Shown here: positions 27,940-37,085 of the stretch, piece by piece
Position numbering within the stretch: position 1 is the stretch's first letter
Layout of the letters: each line of letters opens with the position of its first letter
NCBI RefSeq assembly: GCF_009857815.1
Contig: NZ_WVVW01000002.1
Coordinates: 496,001 to 560,000 of the forward strand
Origin: Pseudomaricurvus sp. HS19
GTDB lineage: Bacteria > Pseudomonadota > Gammaproteobacteria > Pseudomonadales > Cellvibrionaceae
DNA: 64,000 bases
Direction: 5' to 3'
The notes under the pieces: generated by a model
What the model saw: only the letters and a program-made list of their open reading frames with translations
What the model was told of the DNA's origin: nothing
Database searches by the model: none
Program-made: the position numbers and the translations under genes

Positions 27940-30684
27940 TCAGTGGGCTTCGTCCCAATTGGCGCCCACGCCGACATCCACCACCAGCGGCACCGCCAGC
28001 TCCATCGCTGCCTCCATACGCTCCCTGAGACCGGCGCACACCGCATCTACCTGGGCCTCGGCCACTTCCAGCACCAGTTCATCGTGCACCTGCATAATGA
28101 CGCGGGCATCCAGTGCCGATACCTGCAACCACTGGTGCACACTCAGCATGGCCAGCTTGATGATGTCCGCCGCCGAACCCTGCATGGGGGCGTTGATGGC
28201 GGTGCGCTCGGCGGCCTGCCGGCGCATGCCATTGCTGGAGCGGATTTCCGGCAGGTAGAGGCGGCGGCCGCGAAGGGTTTCCACGTAGCCGGACTCAGAG
28301 GCCTGGGAACGGGTCTCATCCATGTAGCGCTTCACACCCGGGTAGCGCTCGAAATAGAGATCGATGTACTGCTGTGCCTCAAAGCGCCCCACATGCAGTT
28401 GCTTGGCCAGGCCGAACGCGGACATGCCATAGATGAGGCCGAAGTTAATCGCCTTGGCGCTGCGCCGCTGTTCCCCGGTAACATTCTCAAGGGGCACCTG
28501 GAACACCTCTGCGGCAGTGGCTTTGTGCACGTCCAGGCCTCCGGCAAAGGCCTTTTGCAGCCCTTCATCACCGGACAGGTGGGCCATAATGCGCAACTCG
28601 ATCTGCGAATAGTCCGCCGCCACGATCCTGTACCCCGCCGGCGCCACAAAAGCCTTGCGGATACGCCGCCCTTCCTCGGTGCGGATAGGGATATTCTGCA
28701 GGTTGGGGTCCGACGACGAGAGTCGGCCGGTAGCGGTCACTGCCTGATGGTAGGAGGTGTGGACGCGACCGGTGCGCGGATTGATCATCTGCGGCAGCTT
28801 GTCGGTGTAGGTGGACTTCAGCTTACTCAGGCCCCGGTGCTCGATCAGCAACTTGGGCAACGGGTAATCCAGTGCCAGCTCCTGCAGCACCTCTTCCGCA
28901 GTGGAAGGGGCGCCTTTGGGGGTCTTCTTGATCACCGGCAACTGCAGCTTTTCAAACAGGATCTGCCCCAGCTGCTTGGTGGAGCTGAGATTAAAGGGTT
29001 CACCGGCCAGGTCGTGGGCCTCCCGCTCCAGCTCTTCCAGGCGACGCGCAATCTCCAGGCTCTGCTCACCCAGCAACTTGCTGTCCACCATGGCACCTGT
29101 GCGCTCGATGTCCGACAGTACGCTCACCAACGGCAGCTCAATCTCTTCAAAGACAGAGACCAGCGACGGGTGCTGTTGCAACTGCGGCCACAGGGTGCGG
29201 TGCAGGCGCAGGGTAATGTCGGCGTCCTCAGCCGCATAAGGGCCTGCCTGCTCCAATGCGATCTGGTTGAAGGTGAGCTGTTTGGCGCCCTTGCCGGCAA
29301 TGTCTTCAAAATGGATGGTGGTGTGATCCAGGTATTTCTGCGCCAGGCTGTCCATGTCGTGGCGACTCGCCACCGAATCCAGCACATAGGATTCCAGCAT
29401 GGTGTCGTAGGCTATTCCCCGCAGAGCAATGCCGTGATTGGCCAGCACGCTGCGGTCGTATTTCAGGTTCTGGCCCACCTTTTTCTTGTCTTCGCTCTCC
29501 AGTAGCGGCTTGAGCTGCTCCCAGACCCAGCTTTCATCCAATTGCTGCGGGGCATCCAGATAGTCGTGGGCAAAGGGAATATAGGCCGCCTTGCCGGGCT
29601 CCACCGCCACGGACACGCCCACCACCCGCGCCTCCATATAATCGAGGCTGGTGGTCTCGGTATCGAAGGCAAACAGCTCTGCCGTTTGTAACTGCTGCAG
29701 CCAGTGGTTGAAACGCTCCTGCGTGAGTACCGTCTCGTAATCGGTCTCGGTGACAGTCACTGCAACCGGCTCTGCCGCCGCCACGCTGTTGCTGGCAGCA
29801 GCGGCACCCTGGGGCAGCTCCAGCTCCTTCACCCAGGTTTTGAACTCCATGTCACGGAACAGCTCCAGCAACTGCGCCTCGTCTGCAGGGGTGCAGTGCA
29901 ACTCCGCAGGCCCGACATCCAGCGGCACGTCGGTCTTGATAGTGGCCAGCTCGTAGGAGAGGTAGGCGGAATCGCGATGTTCCTGGAGCTTCTCGGGCAT
30001 CTTTTTGGCACCGCGGAACTCCAGCGAACGTACCGCTTCCAGGTCGCCATAAATGGCATCCAACCCCCCCAGCCCCTGCAGTAGTGCCAGCGCCGACTTC
30101 TCCCCCACGCCGGGCACACCCGGGATGTTATCCACCTTGTCACCCATCAAAGCCAGGAAATCGATGATCAGCTCCGCCGGGATACCGAACTTGTCCACCA
30201 CGCCCTGACGGTCCATCACCGTCTCGGTCATGGTATTCACCAGGGTGACATGGTCACTCACCAGCTGCGCCATATCCTTGTCGCCGGTGGAAACCACCAC
30301 ATCCACCCCCTGCTCGGTGGCCTGACGGGCAAGGGTGCCAATAACGTCGTCCGCTTCCACACCCTCAATTATCAGCAGCGGCATACCCATGGCGCGAATG
30401 ATGTTGTGGATGGGCTCAATCTGCACCCGCAGGTCGTCGGGCATGGGAGGACGATGGGCCTTGTATTCGGCAAAGATCTCGTCACGGAAGGTCTTGCCCT
30501 TGGCGTCAAACACTACTGCCACCTCGGAACCCGGGTAATCCTTCTCCAGCCGCCGCAGCATATTGATCACCCCCTTAACGGCGCCGGTGGGCTGGCCTTT
30601 GGAGTTGGTGAGAGGCGGCAGGGCATGGTAGGCGCGGTAGAGGTACGAGGATCCGTCCACCAGAACCAGTGGTGTGTTTGACAT
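27940..30684 (-). CDS. polA: DNA polymerase I
   Basis: A 914-residue protein with all three domains: 5'-3' exonuclease (about 1-290; [37 protein letters not shown] helix-hairpin-helix), 3'-5' proofreading exonuclease (about 325-510; [10 protein letters not shown] with intact Asp and Glu) and the polymerase (about 530-914; motif [12 protein letters not shown], motif [15 protein letters not shown], motif [11 protein letters not shown]). It removes RNA primers and fills gaps. Opposed to engB, with a putative sRNA gene between them. Confidence 0.98.
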   Translation of the reverse strand: MSNTPLVLVDGSSYLYRAYHALPPLTNSKGQPTGAVKGVINMLRRLEKDYPGSEVAVVFDAKGKTFRDEIFAEYKAHRPPMPDDLRVQIEPIHNIIRAMGMPLLIIEGVEADDVIGTLARQATEQGVDVVVSTGDKDMAQLVSDHVTLVNTMTETVMDRQGVVDKFGIPAELIIDFLALMGDKVDNIPGVPGVGEKSALALLQGLGGLDAIYGDLEAVRSLEFRGAKKMPEKLQEHRDSAYLSYELATIKTDVPLDVGPAELHCTPADEAQLLELFRDMEFKTWVKELELPQGAAAASNSVAAAEPVAVTVTETDYETVLTQERFNHWLQQLQTAELFAFDTETTSLDYMEARVVGVSVAVEPGKAAYIPFAHDYLDAPQQLDESWVWEQLKPLLESEDKKKVGQNLKYDRSVLANHGIALRGIAYDTMLESYVLDSVASRHDMDSLAQKYLDHTTIHFEDIAGKGAKQLTFNQIALEQAGPYAAEDADITLRLHRTLWPQLQQHPSLVSVFEEIELPLVSVLSDIERTGAMVDSKLLGEQSLEIARRLEELEREAHDLAGEPFNLSSTKQLGQILFEKLQLPVIKKTPKGAPSTAEEVLQELALDYPLPKLLIEHRGLSKLKSTYTDKLPQMINPRTGRVHTSYHQAVTATGRLSSSDPNLQNIPIRTEEGRRIRKAFVAPAGYRIVAADYSQIELRIMAHLSGDEGLQKAFAGGLDVHKATAAEVFQVPLENVTGEQRRSAKAINFGLIYGMSAFGLAKQLHVGRFEAQQYIDLYFERYPGVKRYMDETRSQASESGYVETLRGRRLYLPEIRSSNGMRRQAAERTAINAPMQGSAADIIKLAMLSVHQWLQVSALDARVIMQVHDELVLEVAEAQVDAVCAGLRERMEAAMELAVPLVVDVGVGANWDEAH

Positions 30685-30839
30685 GAATTGTTCCGTTGTT
30701 GTGAGTCTGTTGGCGGCGGCCGGAAGCCGGCGACCGCGACGTGGGGGCCTATTTTGTAACAGCTGCCGGCGCAGAACAAACCGGCCTCAGTCACCCGGAC
30801 GCCGCCAAACCGGGAAATTTTGAGGGCAAACACCCATGG

Positions 30840-31043
30840 GTAACACTTTTTTACAATCTTTCGCTTCCAACTCAAAACGCCATCTCTAGTGTTACCGATG
30901 CGTTACCGAACACTATATGTAGTGTTACTAACCATATTTTCCGAGAACATAGGAAACATATAGCCAAAAAACCTAAAACTCTTGACAAAAAACTGTTGGC
31001 AAAATCCGAAACGCTTTGTTACTCTACGTAACAACAAGGTAAC
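30840..31043 (+). promoter_or_regulatory. Operator-like array of GTTAC/GTAAC motifs
   Basis: The A/T-rich stretch ahead of the small secreted-protein gene holds GTTAC at 30891, 30902, 30924 and 31018, and the reverse form GTAAC at 30840, 31028 and 31039. Spacings of 11, 22 and 11 bp put several on the same helix face. The octamer AGTGTTAC occurs at 30889 and 30921 and inverted at 30840; AACACTA/TAGTGTT (30909-30926) is a 7-bp dyad; GTTACCGA is repeated 11 bp apart. Repeated, phased half-sites suggest cooperative binding by a dimeric regulator, for instance an OmpR/PhoB-type response regulator. A TTGACA at 30982 has no convincing -10. The rest of the 30685-31113 gap shows no gene. Confidence 0.5.
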
Positions 31044-31113
31044 AAACCCCCTGACTGGCGGAACCAACCCTTCCACCAGTCGGAATCAACCACCCAAGAT
31101 CGGAGACCTAAAC

Positions 31114-31374
31114 ATGAAACAGATCGGTTTTTTGTTTGCCCTGGCTCTCCTCGCTAACAGCGCGGCGGGCTCTGAGGTTGGTTCCAGCTACTCCAACGTG
31201 GCAGTGCTCGTTGCAGAAACTGGTGCCAGCTCAAGCTGGGCAACCCAAGAAATTATGACTGCTGAGCTCAATGCTCAGAAGTTGGAAAAGACTATGGAAG
31301 AAGCCAACCAGAAACTGGCTTCGGAGATGGAAGCACGCTTCAACAAGATGTTGGAAACTTCCCTCGACAACTAA
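31114..31374 (+). CDS. Small secreted protein of unknown family
   Basis: An 86-residue protein. MKQIGFLFALALLANSAAGS is a signal peptide with a likely cut near residue 19-20. The mature part of about 66 residues has a Ser/Thr-rich first half (SYSNVAVLVAETGASSSW) and an amphipathic, coiled-coil-like second half (NAQKLEKTMEEANQKLASEM). No cysteine, no lipobox, no domain I recognise. A weak AGATCGGAGACC precedes the ATG at 31114. It is monocistronic: a motif-rich promoter region in front and a strong terminator 37 bases behind, facing znuA. The signal peptide, start and terminator make it a credible gene despite its size. Confidence 0.72.
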   Translation: MKQIGFLFALALLANSAAGSEVGSSYSNVAVLVAETGASSSWATQEIMTAELNAQKLEKTMEEANQKLASEMEARFNKMLETSLDN

Positions 31375-31410
31375 CTGAATTTGCGTTGTAACAGTCAAAT
31401 CATCGCTCTT

Positions 31411-31465
31411 CCCTGCACTGGATCTCTCACTCTCCTCCCTTTCTTCCAGTGCAGGGTTCTTTTTT
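31411..31465 (+). terminator. Terminator of the small secreted-protein gene
   Basis: A perfect 12-bp stem, CCCTGCACTGGA (31411-31422) with TCCAGTGCAGGG (31445-31456), 22-base pyrimidine-rich loop, then TTCTTTTTT. The znuA stop is 9 bases further on the other strand. Confidence 0.85.
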
Positions 31466-31473
31466 CCCCGCTT

Positions 31474-32373
31474 TTAATTTTTCTCCGCGAAACCGTATAC
31501 GCAGTCCTGCACTTGCCCCAGCAGTCGTGACAACAGCTCGTAGTAATCACTTACTTCCTCATCATAACCCATCAGGTCAATAACCGGTTGCCGGTAGCCG
31601 TGAGCCGCGGCCAGCTGCTGCTGCCAGGCCCTTGGGCCCGGCCACTCCACCAGCAGGCAATCCCCCGGCTGCAACTGTTGCTGCAGTTGCCATAACCGGC
31701 GGGCTCCCGGGGCAATCTCTGGCGATGCCGACAGTAACAACGGCGCGGGCAGCCGGAACTCCTCCACTAACGCCCCCAGCGCGGCATGGGCCATGGCGTA
31801 GGGACGCGCCGGCTGTGAACCTGCCTGTAGCGCCAATTGCTGCAAGCTGGCGATCTGTTGCTGTGCCCGCTGCCGGTAGTTCGACGCCTGCGGTGGGTCT
31901 AATTCCGCCAGTGTCTCTGCCAGACCGGACAGCATCGCCACCGCCAGCGTGCGGGACAACCAGAGGTGCGGATCGTGATCCTCATCCCCGTGACTGTGAT
32001 CGTGATGACCGGCCTCACCCCCGGCCCTGCCTGTGCCGTGATCTTCAGCTTGTGGACGGGATTCCAGTGCCTGAAGGGAAAGTTGGCGCTTACTTGCAAG
32101 TGGCGCCTGCAGATAGGGCTCCAGCTCCGGCCCCACCCACAACACCAGGTCCGCCTGCGCCAGGGCGCGTCGATGGGAGACCCGGAAGGCAAAATCGTGG
32201 GGGGTAACACCCGGCTCCATCAGGGTAACGATCTCCACGCCGTCACCCGCCACCGACTGGGCCAGCAGCGCCAGCGGGCGCACACTGGCCACCAATCGCA
32301 GGGGCTCTGCCACCGCGGTGCCGGCAAGGCCCAGTAACAGGAAAACAATCAACACGGCTCGCAGCGGTAACAC
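31474..32373 (-). CDS. znuA: Zinc ABC transporter, periplasmic zinc-binding protein
   Basis: A 299-residue cluster A-I solute-binding protein. Signal peptide about 1-22 (ending AVA); metal ligands in GVTPHDFAF (His about 58), the His-rich loop GHHDHSHGDEDHDPHLWLS (about 121-140), AMAHAALGAL, and the terminal Asp region DLMGYDEEVSDYYELL. It captures zinc for ZnuBC. The GTG start at 32373 has GAGGAG seven bases upstream. Divergent from zur-znuCB across a shared Zur box. Confidence 0.95.
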   Translation of the reverse strand: MLPLRAVLIVFLLLGLAGTAVAEPLRLVASVRPLALLAQSVAGDGVEIVTLMEPGVTPHDFAFRVSHRRALAQADLVLWVGPELEPYLQAPLASKRQLSLQALESRPQAEDHGTGRAGGEAGHHDHSHGDEDHDPHLWLSRTLAVAMLSGLAETLAELDPPQASNYRQRAQQQIASLQQLALQAGSQPARPYAMAHAALGALVEEFRLPAPLLLSASPEIAPGARRLWQLQQQLQPGDCLLVEWPGPRAWQQQLAAAHGYRQPVIDLMGYDEEVSDYYELLSRLLGQVQDCVYGFAEKN

Positions 32374-32398
32374 AGCGGCTCCTCATCAGTATTGGAAA

Positions 32399-32413
32399 TG
32401 TTATATAATAACA
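32399..32413. promoter_or_regulatory. Zur box in the znuA/zur divergent promoter
   Basis: TGTTAT-ATA-ATAACA is a perfect 6-bp dyad with flanking GAAA and CGTTC, closely matching the zinc-uptake regulator operators of gammaproteobacteria (GAAATGTTATAnTATAACA type). Its centre is about 33 bases from the znuA start and 43 from the zur start, so one site could repress both directions when zinc is replete. Confidence 0.82.
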
Positions 32414-32448
32414 CGTTCACCATTGTGTAACGTCATCCGGAGCCCAGT

Positions 32449-32964
32449 GTGCCCGACACCAGCATCCCCACCGCCATCGCCGGTACCCGCCACGATCACA
32501 GTCGCTGCATCAGCACCGCCATGACCACAGCCCGCAGCCTCTGCGCCCAGAAGGGCGTGCGCCTGACCGAGTTGCGGGAGCAGGTGCTGAACCTGATTTG
32601 GCAAAGCCACAAACCGCTGGGCGCCTACGAGCTGATGGAACAACTGGCCCGTGAGACCACCCGCCGGGTGGCACCGCCTACCGTCTACCGGGCGCTGGAG
32701 TTCCTGCTGGAACAGGGGCTGGTGCACCGCATCAACTCCCTCAACGCCTACGTGGGCTGTACACACCCGCGGCAGGAACACGCCACCAATTTCCTCATCT
32801 GCCGCCATTGTGGCGTCGCCATCGAGTTTGCCTCGGTGCCGCTGGAATCTTCCCTGCAAGCCAGCGCCGATGAGCTGGGTTTTGTTATCGAGGCCCACTC
32901 CATCGAAGTAGTGGGCAGCTGCAAACGCTGCACAGACCAGGGAGTCGCAAGCCATGAGCACTGA
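32449..32964 (+). CDS. zur: Zinc uptake regulator Zur (Fur family)
   Basis: A 171-residue Fur-family repressor: winged helix with [28 protein letters not shown] and [22 protein letters not shown], then metal sites [18 protein letters not shown] and SCKRCTDQG giving the structural-zinc Cys set. The N-terminus is extended by about 25 residues with GTRHDHSRC; the GTG at 32449 has GGAG upstream, while ATG 32521 is an alternative. First gene of zur-znuC-znuB, autoregulated through the Zur box. Confidence 0.94.
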   Translation: MPDTSIPTAIAGTRHDHSRCISTAMTTARSLCAQKGVRLTELREQVLNLIWQSHKPLGAYELMEQLARETTRRVAPPTVYRALEFLLEQGLVHRINSLNAYVGCTHPRQEHATNFLICRHCGVAIEFASVPLESSLQASADELGFVIEAHSIEVVGSCKRCTDQGVASHEH

Positions 32965-33736
32965 TACTGCACTGGTGGCCGGACGCCAGCTGAGCCTCGC
33001 CTTTGGCAACCGCCAGATCCTGCAGGATGTGGATATCACCCTGATGGCGGGCCAGATTGTGACCCTGATTGGCCCCAACGGCGCCGGCAAGACCTCGCTG
33101 GTGCGGCTGGTGCTGGGGCTGGAGCAGCCCACCGGCGGCAGCCTGCGTCGCCGGCCCGGTTTGCGGATCGGCTATATGCCGCAGAAACTGCACCTCGACC
33201 CGAGCCTGCCCCTGACTGTCTCCCGCTTCCTGCGACTGGCCCACAACGACCGCGCCGCCATCGCCGCCAACCTGGCGCTCACCGGTGTCGATCACCTGGC
33301 CGACAGCTCCATGCACCACCTCTCCGGCGGCGAACTGCAGCGGGTGCTGCTGGCCCGGGCACTGCTGCGGGACCCATCGCTGCTGGTGTTGGACGAGCCG
33401 GTACAAGGGGTGGATGTGGCCGGTCAGGCACGTCTCTACCAGCTGATCGCCGATATCCGTGACCAGCGCCAGTGCGGGGTGTTGATGGTCTCCCACGACC
33501 TGCACCTGGTGATGGCGGCCACCGATACCGTCATCTGCCTCAACCAGCACGTCTGCTGCCACGGCCACCCGGATAACGTCAGTGAGCACCCCGCCTATCT
33601 GGAACTGTTTGGCCACAGTGCCACTGCCGGTATCGCGGTCTACACCCACCATCACGATCACGACCACGATATGCACGGCGACGTTACTGACTGCGATGCC
33701 AACCACTGCCAGCACAAGGACCACCACCATGGCTGA
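32954..33736 (+). CDS. znuC: Zinc ABC transporter ATP-binding protein
   Basis: A 260-residue ABC ATPase: Walker [10 protein letters not shown], signature [14 protein letters not shown], Walker [13 protein letters not shown], switch VSHDLHLV. The last 35 residues are strikingly His/Asp-rich ([13 protein letters not shown] then [10 protein letters not shown]), a likely cytoplasmic zinc-binding tail. It overlaps zur by 11 bases and znuB by 8, indicating coupled translation. Confidence 0.96.
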   Translation: MSTDTALVAGRQLSLAFGNRQILQDVDITLMAGQIVTLIGPNGAGKTSLVRLVLGLEQPTGGSLRRRPGLRIGYMPQKLHLDPSLPLTVSRFLRLAHNDRAAIAANLALTGVDHLADSSMHHLSGGELQRVLLARALLRDPSLLVLDEPVQGVDVAGQARLYQLIADIRDQRQCGVLMVSHDLHLVMAATDTVICLNQHVCCHGHPDNVSEHPAYLELFGHSATAGIAVYTHHHDHDHDMHGDVTDCDANHCQHKDHHHG

Positions 33737-34514
33737 TTTCCTGATCTACGCGCTGCTGGCCGGCTGCAGTGTGGCCATGCTCGCCGGTCCGCTGGGCTGC
33801 TTCGCTGTGTGGCGGCGCATGGCCTATTTCGGTGATACCCTCGCCCACTCGGCCCTCACCGGGGTGGCACTGGGCCTGATCCTGTCGGTCAACGTCAGTC
33901 TTGCCATTGTGCTCTTCAGCCTGTTGCTGGCACTGGCGCTGGTGGCGCTGCAGCACAACTCCTCCCTGGCCTCCGATACCCTGCTGGGGATTCTCTCCCA
34001 CGCCATGCTCGCCGCCGGCCTGGTGCTGGTGGCCCTGTTCGGCCGCGGGCGGGTGGATCTCTACGCCTACCTGTTTGGCGACCTGCTGGCGGTAACACCC
34101 ACCGACCTCTACACCATTGCTGCGGTGGCGGCGGTAATTATTCCCGGCCTGATTGCCCTCTGGCGCCCGCTGCTCTCCCTCACCGTGCACGAAGAGCTGG
34201 CGCAGGTGGAAGGTGTGGCCGTGGTGCGCACCAAGTTGCTGCTGATGCTGATGATGGCCCTGCTGGTGGCTGTGGCCATGAAGGTGGTGGGCGTGATGCT
34301 GGTCACCGCGCTGCTGATCATCCCCGCTGCCGCCAGCCGTCGCCTGGCCCGCTCACCGGAGCAGATGGCCATCGGCGCCAGCCTGATTGGTGTGACTGCG
34401 GTGCTCGGTGGCGTGGCCAGCTCCTTCGTCTGGGATACCCCGGCTGGCCCGTCTGCGGTGCTCTGCGCCGCGCTGGCCTTCGGCCTCAGCCTGCTGCGCC
34501 CCATGCCGGCCTGA
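33729..34514 (+). CDS. znuB: Zinc ABC transporter permease
   Basis: A 261-residue ABC-3 family permease with about eight hydrophobic helices, starting [36 protein letters not shown]... and carrying [14 protein letters not shown] and [13 protein letters not shown], hallmark ZnuB segments. The start at 33729 overlaps the end of znuC; the open frame extends upstream only as an out-of-frame reading of znuC. Confidence 0.96.
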   Translation: MADFLIYALLAGCSVAMLAGPLGCFAVWRRMAYFGDTLAHSALTGVALGLILSVNVSLAIVLFSLLLALALVALQHNSSLASDTLLGILSHAMLAAGLVLVALFGRGRVDLYAYLFGDLLAVTPTDLYTIAAVAAVIIPGLIALWRPLLSLTVHEELAQVEGVAVVRTKLLLMLMMALLVAVAMKVVGVMLVTALLIIPAAASRRLARSPEQMAIGASLIGVTAVLGGVASSFVWDTPAGPSAVLCAALAFGLSLLRPMPA

Positions 34515-34524
34515 TACGAACACC

Positions 34525-35862
34525 GTGGTAAACCTGCAGACTGTTATCCGGCTGCCCCACCGCACAGTGCTGCACCTGGCGTGGCCCATGATTCTAAGCA
34601 ACCTCAGCGTGCCGCTGCTGGGGCTGGTGGACACCGCCATCCTCGGCCACCTGCCGACACCCACCTACCTGAGTGCGGTGGCGTTGGGTTCCAGCCTGAT
34701 CGCCATGGTGTTGTGGTCACTGGGCTTCCTGCGCATGGGCACTACCAGCCTGGTGGCACGTGCCTTTGGTGCCGGTGAACGGGAGTTGGTGGAAGCCCTG
34801 CTGCTGCGCAGCCTGGTACTGGCCTTTGCCCTCGGCCTGCTGTTACTGCTGCTATCGCCGCTGCTGATTGACGTGGCGTTGGCATGGATGGCGCCCTCTG
34901 CGGAGATAGCCCCCTTCACCGCCAGCTACTGTCAGCTGCGCCTGCTGAGCGCCCCCTTTGCGCTGGCCAATATCGCCCTCATGGGCTGGTTTATCGGCCG
35001 CCAGAATACCCTTATACCACTGCTGATCCTGGTGTTTACCAATCTCCTGAACCTGCTGCTGGACTGGGTGCTGGTGATGGAGCTGCAGCTCAACAGCGAC
35101 GGTGCGGCACTGGCCACCGTCAGCGCCGACATCTGCGCCTTCCTGCTGGCGATCGCTATTGCCCGTCGTCACCTGCAGGCCCCGGCCAGCCAGCTGTGGC
35201 AGTGGCTGCGTTCACCGCTGCGGGAGTACACCGAGCTGCTGCAGGCCAACCGCTACCTGTTTGTGCGCACCCTCTGCCTGCTGTCGGTACTGACTTTCTT
35301 CAATGCCCAGGGCGCCCGTATGGGTGACATCACCCTGGCCGCTAACGCCATTATTTTCCAGCTGTTGTTACTGACCTCCTACGGCCTGGATGGCATTGCC
35401 CACGCTTCCGAAGCGCTGGTGGGCGAGGCCCGCGGTCGGCGCAACCCGGCCCGGCTGCGGGATGTGGTGATTACCAGTGGCCTGTGGAGCGCGGCTATCG
35501 CCGGTGCCATGGCACTGGCTTTTCTGCTCAGCGGCAACCCGCTGTTTCGCCTCTTCACCGACCTGCCGCAGGTGCTGGCGGCGCTGGAGCACTACGCGTT
35601 GTGGGTGGTGCTGTTGCCACTGGCGGCACTGTGGGGTTTCTGGCTGGATGGAGTCTTTATCGGTGCCGGCGAGCTGCGCTATATGCAAAACGCCATGCTG
35701 GTGTGCGCCCTGGGGATCTTCTTCCCGCTCTGGTGGCTGACACAGGGATGGGGTAACCACGGCCTGTGGCTGGCGTTCTCGCTCTTCAGCCTGGCCCGCG
35801 GCGTCAGCCTCGGCATCGGACTGCCCCGGCTCTGGCAGCCACAAACTGCGTCGCTCGATTGA
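34525..35862 (+). CDS. dinF: MATE family efflux transporter DinF
   Basis: A 445-residue protein with about 12 hydrophobic helices. WPMILSNLSVPLLGLVDTAILGHL and LRMGTTSLVARAFGAG correspond closely to E. coli DinF, and DGIAHASEALVGEARG to the second half of the MATE fold. It should export cationic compounds or oxidant-related molecules using a Na+ or H+ gradient. The GTG at 34525 is only 10 bases after znuB, so it probably rides on the zinc operon; its ribosome-binding site is poor and ATG 34588 is an alternative. Confidence 0.9.
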   Translation: MVNLQTVIRLPHRTVLHLAWPMILSNLSVPLLGLVDTAILGHLPTPTYLSAVALGSSLIAMVLWSLGFLRMGTTSLVARAFGAGERELVEALLLRSLVLAFALGLLLLLLSPLLIDVALAWMAPSAEIAPFTASYCQLRLLSAPFALANIALMGWFIGRQNTLIPLLILVFTNLLNLLLDWVLVMELQLNSDGAALATVSADICAFLLAIAIARRHLQAPASQLWQWLRSPLREYTELLQANRYLFVRTLCLLSVLTFFNAQGARMGDITLAANAIIFQLLLLTSYGLDGIAHASEALVGEARGRRNPARLRDVVITSGLWSAAIAGAMALAFLLSGNPLFRLFTDLPQVLAALEHYALWVVLLPLAALWGFWLDGVFIGAGELRYMQNAMLVCALGIFFPLWWLTQGWGNHGLWLAFSLFSLARGVSLGIGLPRLWQPQTASLD

Positions 35863-36070
35863 TCCCCGTCACTGGCGCATTTGCCATTTAGCGTCCATGC
35901 TCAAATGCATACGGTGAATACCCGGGCGCAGCCCGTGCGACAGCAGCGTACTGTCGTGGAGCCCGGGCCTTCCGCACAACATCAGAGTGACCACCCGATC
36001 CCTGCTCCACGACACCGGACACCTGCGCCTGCGTGGTACAAACAGGGTAACGACACAGGTACCGGCCAAC

Positions 36071-36757
36071 ATGGATCTGAGGGATGTACGCGCGATTCGC
36101 GCGACCATTGCCAACGCTCGCCATCAGGAAGCCCACAGTGGGCACCTGCAGGCGCTGTTGGGTCAGCGCCTGCCCCACCTGCACACCGCCATTCGCCTGC
36201 CGGAAACCGAAGCCAACGCGGCACTGCTGCAGTTTGTACTGCGCTACATCGAACACATTCCGGATTTTATTGAGGCCATCTCCCTGCTCACCGAACGCGC
36301 CCGGGTATTCGCCTACGCCGAACACTTCCTCACCATTGCCAGCGACTACTTCCTCAGCCCGCCAGAGGTGATTGATGGCCACCATGGGTTGCAGGCCCTG
36401 CTGGACGAAGCCTACCTGGCGCACCGGCTGATGGAGGAGATCAACGATCGGTTTATCGCCCACGCGGGGGCGCCGCTGCTGCCCATGGACATGACCCGTG
36501 CCAACCTGATCGTGCACCACCTGCTTGGCGACCGCTTCGCCAACAAGCTGGACCAGGTGGTGCAGTTTTCCGTGGACACCGCCCTGCAGAAAGAGCGGCT
36601 GTTCCAAAGTGACGCCTTCCACGCCTTCCTGCAACAGTGCCAGTCGGCGGAGTGGGCCATGCAATTGAGTGAGTGGCCATGCCTCACTGAACAGCTGGAC
36701 ATCGGCCTCGATTTCGGCAAGCCCACCTCTCGTGATACCACACCACGTCACCATTAA
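36071..36757 (+). CDS. Uncharacterised helical protein
   Basis: A 228-residue soluble, mostly alpha-helical protein (MDLRDVRAIRATIANARHQE...). It has no signal peptide, membrane helix or known catalytic motif; several His/Asp/Glu positions (RVFAYAEHFLTIASDYFLSPPEVIDGHHG, MEEINDRFIAHAG, MDMTRANLIVHHLL) suggest a helix-bundle, but I cannot name the family. The frame is open back to a GTG at 35987; the ATG at 36071 is preferred because conserved-looking sequence starts there. The opposite strand has a longer open frame, rejected because this strand gives a balanced protein composition. Ends at a strong bidirectional terminator opposite yheV. Confidence 0.68.
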   Translation: MDLRDVRAIRATIANARHQEAHSGHLQALLGQRLPHLHTAIRLPETEANAALLQFVLRYIEHIPDFIEAISLLTERARVFAYAEHFLTIASDYFLSPPEVIDGHHGLQALLDEAYLAHRLMEEINDRFIAHAGAPLLPMDMTRANLIVHHLLGDRFANKLDQVVQFSVDTALQKERLFQSDAFHAFLQQCQSAEWAMQLSEWPCLTEQLDIGLDFGKPTSRDTTPRHH

Positions 36758-36760
36758 AAA

Positions 36761-36802
36761 GACATAAAAAAAACCGCGCTGTAGCGCGGTTTTTTTTATG
36801 TC
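36761..36802. terminator. Perfect 19-bp bidirectional terminator
   Basis: GACATAAAAAAAACCGCGC (36761-36779) is the exact reverse complement of 36784-36802, loop TGTA. Eight A and eight T flank a CCGCGC core, so transcripts from both converging genes end in a U8 tract. Confidence 0.92.
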
Positions 36803-36822
36803 GGCCGTGTCAGCCCACAGGT

Positions 36823-37068
36823 CTATTTTTTCTCCGGCGGCGGAAACACCAGCACCTGCACTTCCGACTTTTTCTCTTCCTCGCTGGTATTCACCCGCGT
36901 CTCCAGTTCCCGCACCTGGGGCTGGAAATGCATCTCGTCGCTGTAGCCACAGGACACACACTCACGGTAATCCTTACCTTCCAGATTGTAGACGCGCACG
37001 GTATCCATGGCCGAACATTTCGGGCACACCGCACCGGCAATAAAACGTTTCTTGATATCTTGACTCAT
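36823..37068 (-). CDS. yheV: YheV family putative zinc ribbon protein
   Basis: An 81-residue protein, MSQDIKKRFIAGAVCPKC, with two CxxC pairs (CPKC and CVSC) spaced 22 residues apart, forming a zinc ribbon, and a YRECVSCGYSDEM segment typical of YheV. Function unknown. The ATG at 37068 is used rather than a GTG nine bases earlier. It is 17 bases after prlC on the same strand, the same pairing as in many gammaproteobacteria. Confidence 0.9.
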   Translation of the reverse strand: MSQDIKKRFIAGAVCPKCSAMDTVRVYNLEGKDYRECVSCGYSDEMHFQPQVRELETRVNTSEEEKKSEVQVLVFPPPEKK

Positions 37069-37085
37069 CACTCTCACCCAATAAC

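Noticed and set aside
27937-29505. 522-codon plus-strand open frame antisense to polA
   Set aside because: His/Gln/Leu-rich shadow composition and no ribosome-binding site; polA motifs are intact on the other strand.
30982-30987. Consensus TTGACA upstream of the small secreted-protein gene
   Set aside because: No acceptable -10 hexamer lies 16-18 bases downstream, so I do not call a promoter there.
35888-36961. 357-codon minus-strand open frame opposite the helical unknown protein
   Set aside because: Low-complexity Gln/Gly/Val composition, and it crosses the perfect bidirectional terminator at 36761-36802.
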